A stretch of 49,627 bases of DNA, taken from NCBI GenBank assembly GCA_017543335.1, contig JAFYGE010000062.1, positions 1 to 49,627 of the forward strand, in the 5' to 3' direction. The translations under genes were made by a program, and so were the position numbers. The notes under the pieces were generated by a model that saw nothing but the letters and a program-made list of their open reading frames with translations, did no database searches and had not been told where the DNA came from. Positions 39,745 to 46,900 of this stretch are shown piece by piece. The stretch is from Ruminococcus sp. (lineage in GTDB: Bacteria > Bacillota > Clostridia > Oscillospirales > Ruminococcaceae). Position 1 is the first letter of the stretch; each line of letters begins with the position of its first letter.

Positions 39745-41139
39745 ATGCTTACAGGAACTCCTTTCATTCCGGAGTCTATTACGGTACATCTCGGTACGCC
39801 GGACTCCAATGCGGCAAATGTAACACTGAGTTTTCCTTCATATGTAAAAAATGTTGCTTCAAGCGAGATATTTCCTACTTGGCCGGAGGCTGCTCTGAGA
39901 GCGAATATATATGCTATCACCACTTTTGCTTTGAATAGAGTGTACACCGAGTGGTATCGTTCAAGAGGGTACGATTTCGATATAACCGCAACCACTCAGT
40001 TTGACCAGAAATTCATAAATGGCAGAGAGTACTTTCAGAATATAAGCTATCTTGTAGATGAGCTCTTTAATGACTATGTAAGAAGGCAGGGGAGTGTTGA
40101 GCCTCTGTTTACAGCCTTTTGTAACGGTACTACTACAACTTGTTCAGGACTTTCACAGTGGGGAACGGTTACACTGGCAAACAGAGGGTTGACTCCGTAT
40201 GAGATATTGCAGTATTATTATGGCAGCGACATAGATATAGTAAAAAATGCACCGGTAAAGACGAATCTTCCGTCTTATCCGGGGATAGTACTCAGATCCG
40301 GGTCAGCCGGGAATGATGTGCGTTCTGTGCAGATCTACCTCAACCGCATATCAGGAAATTATCCGGCGATACCCAAAATTCCTTCTGCCGACGGTATTTT
40401 CGATCAGGAGACTGAAAATGCTGTAAGGAAATTTCAGGAGGTATTCGGACTTCAGGTCACAGGTGCTGTAGATCAGGCAACATGGTACAGGATAACCTAT
40501 ATCTACACAAGCGTCAAGCGTATTGCTGAACTTGATTCAGAGGGAGTACGCTACGATGAGATCGAAAATCAGTATACAGAGGACTTGAAAATTGGTATGC
40601 AAAGTATCGAAGTAAGTGTGCTTCAATACTATCTTGCTGTGATCGGAGCGTATTATGCTGCTGTTGAGCCTGTGGAGATAACCGGCTATTTTGGAGAAAA
40701 AACTGAAAGATCGGTAAAATCGTTTCAGCGAGTATTCGGACTTCCTCAGACCGGAGAAGTTGACCGTGCTACAAGAAATGACCTGTATCGGGCGTATCAA
40801 GGTATTGTTGACTCAGTGCCGCCTAAATATACCGCAGTTGCATTATATCCGGGGACTGTTCTGCGTGAGGGGGTCTCCGGTGAGTCTGTGAGAATAATAC
40901 AGGAATATCTGACCTATATAAATCGTACATATAATAACATACCTGCTGTGAATAATACAGGCTATTTCGGTCCATTGACCAAACAATCGGTTATAGCCTT
41001 TCAGCGGCAGTTTGGAATAGATGCGACAGGAATAGTCGGTGCGGTCACATGGGATAAGATAGCGGAGGTATACTCAGATCTGCGTTATGGATTTGATAAG
41101 CGTCCGTATCAGAATCCGGGTTATACGATTACAGGTTAA
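39745..41139 (+). CDS. SpoIID-like catalytic protein with three peptidoglycan-binding domains (SleC-like)
   Basis: 464 residues. Residues 1 to about 175 carry the SpoIID/LytB-type signature (TWPEAALRANIYAITTFALN, CNGTTTTCSGLSQWGTVTLAN, YEILQYYYGSDIDIV) as in the clostridial cortex-lytic enzyme SleC. Three PG_binding_1 domains follow (GNDVRSVQIYLNRI, ENAVRKFQEVFGLQVTG; a second with SVKSFQRVFGLPQTGE; a third with SVIAFQRQFGIDATG). It degrades spore cortex peptidoglycan during germination in relatives. GAGGAGGTGTAG provides both its ribosome site and the preceding stop. Confidence 0.82.
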   Translation: MLTGTPFIPESITVHLGTPDSNAANVTLSFPSYVKNVASSEIFPTWPEAALRANIYAITTFALNRVYTEWYRSRGYDFDITATTQFDQKFINGREYFQNISYLVDELFNDYVRRQGSVEPLFTAFCNGTTTTCSGLSQWGTVTLANRGLTPYEILQYYYGSDIDIVKNAPVKTNLPSYPGIVLRSGSAGNDVRSVQIYLNRISGNYPAIPKIPSADGIFDQETENAVRKFQEVFGLQVTGAVDQATWYRITYIYTSVKRIAELDSEGVRYDEIENQYTEDLKIGMQSIEVSVLQYYLAVIGAYYAAVEPVEITGYFGEKTERSVKSFQRVFGLPQTGEVDRATRNDLYRAYQGIVDSVPPKYTAVALYPGTVLREGVSGESVRIIQEYLTYINRTYNNIPAVNNTGYFGPLTKQSVIAFQRQFGIDATGIVGAVTWDKIAEVYSDLRYGFDKRPYQNPGYTITG

Positions 41140-41149
41140 GGAGGACAAA

Positions 41150-41668
41150 ATGTCATATACTGATATTCAGAAGAAAGAACATATTTACGAGCTCCAGACA
41201 TATCTTTATGCGATTTCGTTATTTAACAATAAAATACCGCAGGTTCTGCCTACAGGTGTATATAATAATGACACTTCATTAGCTGTAAGAGCTTTTCAGA
41301 GAGAGTATGGACTGCCGGAAACCGGTGATACTGACCCTGCTACATGGAACAGGATCATAAAAGTATACAAAGCATATCAGCATTCTTCACCGGATGCGTA
41401 TCATGCATTTCCGTCGGCATCATATATTGTCCATGACGGCGACAAAGGTCCGCTTATTTATATAATACAGGCGATGCTGAATAATATTAGCAATAGTTAT
41501 GATAATTTTCCGTTTTCAGATATATGCGGCAACTATAATCAGGACACGATAAAAGCGGTCAAACTTTTTCAAAAACAGGTCGGACTCGAAGAGACAGGCG
41601 ATGTGAATAGCAATACATGGAATATGCTCGTTCATTGCTGTGAACATATCGACCATACTTTGCACTAA
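41150..41668 (+). CDS. Peptidoglycan-binding protein (two PG_binding_1 domains)
   Basis: 172 residues made of two peptidoglycan-binding repeats, each ending in the FQxxyGLxxTGxxdxxTWNxl pattern (RAFQREYGLPETGDTDPATW and KLFQKQVGLEETGDVNSNTW). No signal peptide or catalytic domain is visible. It starts 10 bp after the SleC-like gene with AAGGAGG, as third member of the cluster. It might add wall binding to the cortex-lytic protein. The frame could also begin upstream at 41087, but only this ATG has a ribosome site. Confidence 0.82.
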   Translation: MSYTDIQKKEHIYELQTYLYAISLFNNKIPQVLPTGVYNNDTSLAVRAFQREYGLPETGDTDPATWNRIIKVYKAYQHSSPDAYHAFPSASYIVHDGDKGPLIYIIQAMLNNISNSYDNFPFSDICGNYNQDTIKAVKLFQKQVGLEETGDVNSNTWNMLVHCCEHIDHTLH

Positions 41669-41740
41669 AAAATTTGTACTCTGAGGAGGCGACTTCATTC
41701 ACCTGTTAATTAAAGAATATATTTAACAGAATGAGACCGC

Positions 41741-41772
41741 AAAATCCCGTTACAATTGTATCGGGATTTTTA
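41741..41772 (+). terminator. Terminator of the cortex-lytic cluster
   Basis: AAAATCCCG pairs with CGGGATTTT with a 12-base interior, followed by TATTG. Confidence 0.8.
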
Positions 41773-41934
41773 TTGTTCTATATGTAAATAAATTTACAAC
41801 AATACGGTTTAGCGATTAAACTATTTTAAATAAAAGGAGTAAATAATTGTAAATTTTGTAATACATAGCATAACACTATACATAGTGCACAAAAAATCAA
41901 TGTGAAAATTTTTTATTTATTTCAGCTAAAACAC
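41773..41934. other. AT-rich intergenic stretch
   Basis: No gene is supported here. The only feature seen is the short palindrome CACTATACATAGTG (about 41874-41887), upstream of the pilus-operon promoter, which could be an operator. Confidence 0.5.
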
Positions 41935-41963
41935 TTGAATATATGTAGATTATATGGTATAAT
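41935..41963 (+). promoter_or_regulatory. Sigma-A promoter of the pilus-type operon
   Basis: TTGAAT, 17-bp spacer, TATAAT. A 60-nt leader precedes AGGAGG and the TTG start. Confidence 0.7.
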
Positions 41964-42032
41964 AAGAAAGAAATATAACGAAATAAATAAGTTTAACTAC
42001 AAGAGATCGGCAGTGGCTGTAAGGAGGATAAA

Positions 42033-42638
42033 TTGCAAGAAATGACTGAAAACATTGATAACAGTGCTGCTCAGGAGGAAGTTCCGGAAGATATTCAGGA
42101 AGATAAAACGGAGAAGTCTGAGGAAGATGAGAAAAAGAAAAAAAAGTCTCCTATGGATCCGATCCAGCTTTTTCTGCTGAATTGCCTTATTATAGTAGCA
42201 GTTATATGGCTGATGTTCGGTTTTGTTTTAGGACTGATGCAAGCTCCTAATTCCGATATGTCTCCTAATATCAAAGCAAAAGATTTGATTTTATACTATA
42301 GGTTGAGCCGTGAGTTTCACGCTCAGGATGTAGTGGTGGTGGCAAAGAACAAAACTAATTACATAGGAAGGATAGTTGCAGTTCCCGGAGATACAGTTGA
42401 TATAACTGATGCCGAGAAACTTGTCATAAATGGCAATACCATGATAGAATCCAATGTGTATACAGATACTCCGAGATATGAGGGCTTTTTGGAATACCCT
42501 GTAAAGCTTGGAAATGATGAGTATTTTATCCTTTGTGACCGCCGAACCGGTGGTGAAGACAGCCGATATTACGGAAGTGTTACCAAATCGGAGATCAAAG
42601 GTAAGGTCATCACCGCAGTGAGAAGAAACAATTTCTAA
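42033..42638 (+). CDS. Signal-peptidase-like protein without Ser-Lys dyad (SipA-like)
   Basis: 201-residue S26 family protein: an acidic Lys-rich cytoplasmic tail, one membrane helix (FLLNCLIIVAVIWLMFGFVL), then the extracytoplasmic fold. The usual catalytic serine box (SM.P) reads NSDMSPNI, with Asp immediately before Met, and the KR of the lysine box reads YIGRIVAVPGD, with Gly in the Lys position. The later GDTVDI and GGEDSRYYGSV match the family. Streptococcal SipA, required for pilus assembly, has the same two substitutions, from memory. Next to a class B sortase and a giant secreted protein this fits a pilus chaperone. TTG start with AGGAGG. Confidence 0.8.
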   Translation: MQEMTENIDNSAAQEEVPEDIQEDKTEKSEEDEKKKKKSPMDPIQLFLLNCLIIVAVIWLMFGFVLGLMQAPNSDMSPNIKAKDLILYYRLSREFHAQDVVVVAKNKTNYIGRIVAVPGDTVDITDAEKLVINGNTMIESNVYTDTPRYEGFLEYPVKLGNDEYFILCDRRTGGEDSRYYGSVTKSEIKGKVITAVRRNNF

Positions 42639-42656
42639 CAGCAGTGGGGTGATGCT

Positions 42657-43952
42657 TTGAAACGAATCAATAAAGCAGCTTCTGTAGCAAACCGCATACT
42701 TATGGCATTTGTGCTGTTGGCAGCCTCGCTATTGTTCATGTATGGTATGTATGTGCTGTACGATATCTTTTACACAAATCAGTCTGCATTTACTTCTTAC
42801 GATCTTCTTCAGTACCGTCCGGTTCAGAGCTATGACGATGAAGGTAACGTGAAGACTGAGGGATTTGATGAGCTGAAGGCGATAAATCCTGATACGGTTG
42901 GCTGGCTGGAGTTGTTCGATACTCACATTAACTATCCGGTAGTTCAGGGAAAAGACGATCTGGAATATCTCAATAAGGATATTTACGGTAACTCTACTCT
43001 GACTGGTTCGATTTACCTTTCAGCCGGAAACAGTGCCGGATTTGATGACTGGTACAATATAATTTACGGACATCATATGGATAATGGGGCAATGTTCGGA
43101 GATATAGACAAATATCTGGATAAGGAGTATTTCGATACCCATAAGCTTGGAATGCTCCAGACAGAGAACGGTACATATGATCTCAGAGTTTTTGCCTGTA
43201 TATCCACTGATTCATATAACGGTACGGTATACAATACCGCTGCCGGAGCTGAAGAGCTTTATCCTGAACTGAAGAATTACATAAATGAACACGCTTTCAA
43301 TACCTCGGTGCTTCCTGAGGAAAATGACGGCAGCCGAATCATTTGTCTTTCTACCTGTACAGATGCTGTCACTAACGGAAGAATAGTCCTTTTTGCAAGT
43401 CTTGAACCACATGATCCGGCAAATGATGCTCTTGCTGATTATTCCGGAAAAAAAGACAATAATTCAGTTGGAAACATCATTGCGAAGGCTATGAAGGCTG
43501 TAGGACATTATTCCGGCAGTACACATTGGGCATTTTTGAATCTTGTTTCACTTATACTTACAGTACTTACACTTCTTCCTCTGCTGTCATTACGCAAGAA
43601 GTACAGGCAGCTTGGTTACTCGAAACGTAAAGCAAACGAGATCAAGGAGAAGAAGGAAACTGATGAACACATAAAAGAAATATATGATGACCTCAGGAGT
43701 TTTGTGCGAAAGATGCGAGTCGGCATCATTCTTGAACTGCTGATAGCTGTCGCAGCTGTGGTGATTTTTATTTTCACCGAGGATATGTCGAAACGAGTGG
43801 TCGTCAGTGACAAATATACATGGATTATGGTAGCTGCAGAAGCAGCCGCACTTGTTGTCGACTTTATCTGTTTCCGCTACCGTGGCATAAGACCTGAAGA
43901 AGAGACATTACAGAAAAATGACGAAACTACAGCATCAGCGGCTAACTGCTGA
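42657..43952 (+). CDS. Class B sortase with C-terminal membrane segments
   Basis: 431-residue transpeptidase. An N-terminal helix anchors it; the catalytic residues are His in IIYGHHMDNGAMFGD, Cys in CLSTCTDA and Arg in NGRIVLFA. The C-terminal 170 residues add two or three membrane helices and a charged coil (KANEIKEKKETDEHIKEIYD), which is unusual for class B and typical of pilus-associated enzymes. It cleaves a sorting signal and joins the protein to the cell wall or to pilin subunits. TTG start preceded by GGGGTGA, 18 bp after the SipA-like stop. Confidence 0.88.
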   Translation: MKRINKAASVANRILMAFVLLAASLLFMYGMYVLYDIFYTNQSAFTSYDLLQYRPVQSYDDEGNVKTEGFDELKAINPDTVGWLELFDTHINYPVVQGKDDLEYLNKDIYGNSTLTGSIYLSAGNSAGFDDWYNIIYGHHMDNGAMFGDIDKYLDKEYFDTHKLGMLQTENGTYDLRVFACISTDSYNGTVYNTAAGAEELYPELKNYINEHAFNTSVLPEENDGSRIICLSTCTDAVTNGRIVLFASLEPHDPANDALADYSGKKDNNSVGNIIAKAMKAVGHYSGSTHWAFLNLVSLILTVLTLLPLLSLRKKYRQLGYSKRKANEIKEKKETDEHIKEIYDDLRSFVRKMRVGIILELLIAVAAVVIFIFTEDMSKRVVVSDKYTWIMVAAEAAALVVDFICFRYRGIRPEEETLQKNDETTASAANC

Positions 43953-43988
43953 TCCTGCACTCATTTTAAGGTGAAGGAGGTGAGTGGA

Positions 43989-46900
43989 TTGAGAACCCGA
44001 TTATCACACATGAGAAAAATCGTTTCAAAGGCAGCGGTATTTCTTTTAAGCGTTATGGTACTGCTCTCAAGCGTGCCTATCGATAAAATGATCGTTGCAA
44101 AGGGAATATCTGAACCTGAGATCTCATCTGACGCAGATCAGTTGGAGTATCAGAGTATCAGTGCGTATCCAAGCGATGACGAGACTGAAAAAGTTGCTCT
44201 TGACGGTATGATGCCTACAGAGTCTGATCTGGTCGTCAGTCGAACAGGTGATTCTGTTTCCGATGATACATTATGCTCATATGATATATCAATAATGAAC
44301 AACGGCAAGGAATATCAGCCTGACAGCAGTAATCCTATAACAGTATCGATAACAAATAATGCTATCGGAGAAGCAAATGCTGCTGAAAAGCCTATCTGTC
44401 TGTGGCATATCGGTGGTGACGGTTCAGTCACAGAGATCAAGGATTTCAGTATAAGCGGCAATACGATTTGTTTCAGTGCTTCCGGATTCTCAATTTACAT
44501 CGTTTCGTCAGACGGTCAACCTCCTCTGTGTACATATGAATTTTATATACTCGATGAAATGGGCACACCTCAAAAATACTACTTCTCGTCAAGTACCGGA
44601 GATAAGATATGGCGTCAGACTGTTCAGAACGGTGAGAAACTCTCGATTCCTCAGTTGCCTTCAATAAAGGATAGTTCTACCTCAACATTCATGGGCTGGT
44701 ATGTGTATGAAAACGGCTCGCTTGCATCTAAACCTCTGGATTTCGAGAACCTCCCACCTGTGACTGAAACCAAAACAGTGCAGTTGAGAGCAGTATTTGC
44801 ACAGTGTGCATATGTTATCTTTCATGAGCAGTTTAACGGAGCTAACAACTCTTGGCCGATAGCTGCCACAAGACGTGGTGAGCTTAAAAACGGCAGTACA
44901 CAAGTAAATATAGATGATATTACAGTTACTTATGACGACAGATCCAGCGATGAATCTGAACAGCAGAATAAATCTCCTCAGATGATATTCCGAGGCTGGT
45001 CAAAACAGAAAGTTACAGAACCCGGAAGAACGACGGATGACAATGGTGATCCGATCGTTATTGAGGAAAGCCCGATATCTATATCCTCTAATACGGATCT
45101 GTATCCGGTATTCTCAAACATCCGCTGGCTGACTTTCGTATCAGGCAGAACAGGTACAGGAGCTACTTATGTTTCTCCTAAGTATTATTATGTAGATGAA
45201 GGAGCTGCCGACCTTCCTGGAAAAGATACTGTCAAGAAGACAGGTTATGTATTCGACGGCTGGTTTACGGCTGAGGAAGGCGGTACAAGGATAACCGATG
45301 AAAATGGAAATATTGTTGCTCCGATAGGCACAATAGCTGGAACAGACCTCGAAGTTGCACAAGAAAATGGTCACAAAAAGCTTATTGTTAAAGAGGATTC
45401 TACTATCTACGGACATTGGCGTGAATCTGATGCTTCGTATACGGTTGTTATATGGAGACAGAAGGCTACAGATGATGTGAATGCAGAGGCAAACAGCATT
45501 GCGGCAGAAGCCAGTGGTGAGAAAAGAACAGAAGTATACGACTTTGCCGAGAGTATCACTGTTGATTCGACTACAGGTTCAGTCATCAGTCAGCCTGCTG
45601 CTGAGTACAGGAATAAAGCCGGAAGCACAGGCTATGAAGGATTCCATTATTCGCACTGCGATACTAATATAACTGTTAACGGTGACGGTACATCAGTTGT
45701 CAATGTTTACTATAACAGAAATATCCATACTTTTACATTTCGATATGATAATAAAACTGTTAAAACAATTAAGGAATTGTATGGGGCCAATCTTGTAAAG
45801 TATTTTCCTATTGTCGGAAATAATGGTACATCATACAATGGATATGACTGGACAGCGACAAACACTCAGGTTTACAGCTATGCAATGGCAACAATTGAAA
45901 AAATGCCAGATGCAGATGTTACATTCAACGGTAGATCACGTGGAACACAAAAAACTATTTATTATTACGCAGAGATCAATCCTGATCTTCCGTATATGTA
46001 TACTGGTACACTTCGTACTTTTAATGGAAAAACTTACGAACTATACAAAACGGTAAAACATGATTTTAATTTTTTAACATACGATGAAGAGTATCACCCT
46101 ATTGATGGATATACACGAAGCAGTACAAATGCTGATCCTCGATTCGGCAGCTATACTTATAATGGTCGAACCTATGCAGATAGGGCTAAAATAGGTTCTG
46201 GTAACACAAACTATCTGTACTATGACCGAGATGAATTTGAGATAGAATTCAGAAACTCAATAGATGCGACCGGAGCATCAAGTGATACCCTTATTGAGAA
46301 AAAAAGGGTTAAGTTCAGTGAACGTGTATCCGATTATTTGATAGACCTTCCGGAACCACCTCCCGGATATCAGTTTAAAGGTTGGTATGTGGATGCTGCT
46401 TGCTCAACGAAAGTTTTCTTCTCTGAACCTTCATATGAAGAGACTCATTATATTGATGACGACGGTATTGAAAAAGAGAGAAATTATCAAGTGTATGACA
46501 GAATGCCTGCAAATAACATACAGCTTTATGCCGGCTGGGAACCAAAATGGTACCGTATCGAGATCGATCCTAATGGAGGCGTTCTCGGTGAAGGACAGTC
46601 GACATGGTTCTGGAAAATTTATCATAGTGATGAAGTGCGTGAGTATTCTACAGTTACCAGAAATTATATCGAAGACCCCAAAGGTACATACTTCTACCAC
46701 GTACTTGACAGAGAAGCTTACGGACTGGGCGATGAATGGGAGTCGAGAGAGGACGATATCAGTGACAGATCAGCCTACTATTCATCCGACCTTGATAATG
46801 CTGTAAACTATACAAGATACAAATATATGCCAGGTGCGTACAGATATGCAGGCTGGTATGAGGTCAATCCTGAAACCGGTGAGGAAACGCTGTATAAGTT

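Noticed and set aside
41684-41730. Short ORF after GAGGAGG downstream of the peptidoglycan-binding gene
   Set aside because: Only an ATT-started eight-codon frame follows, too little to support a gene.
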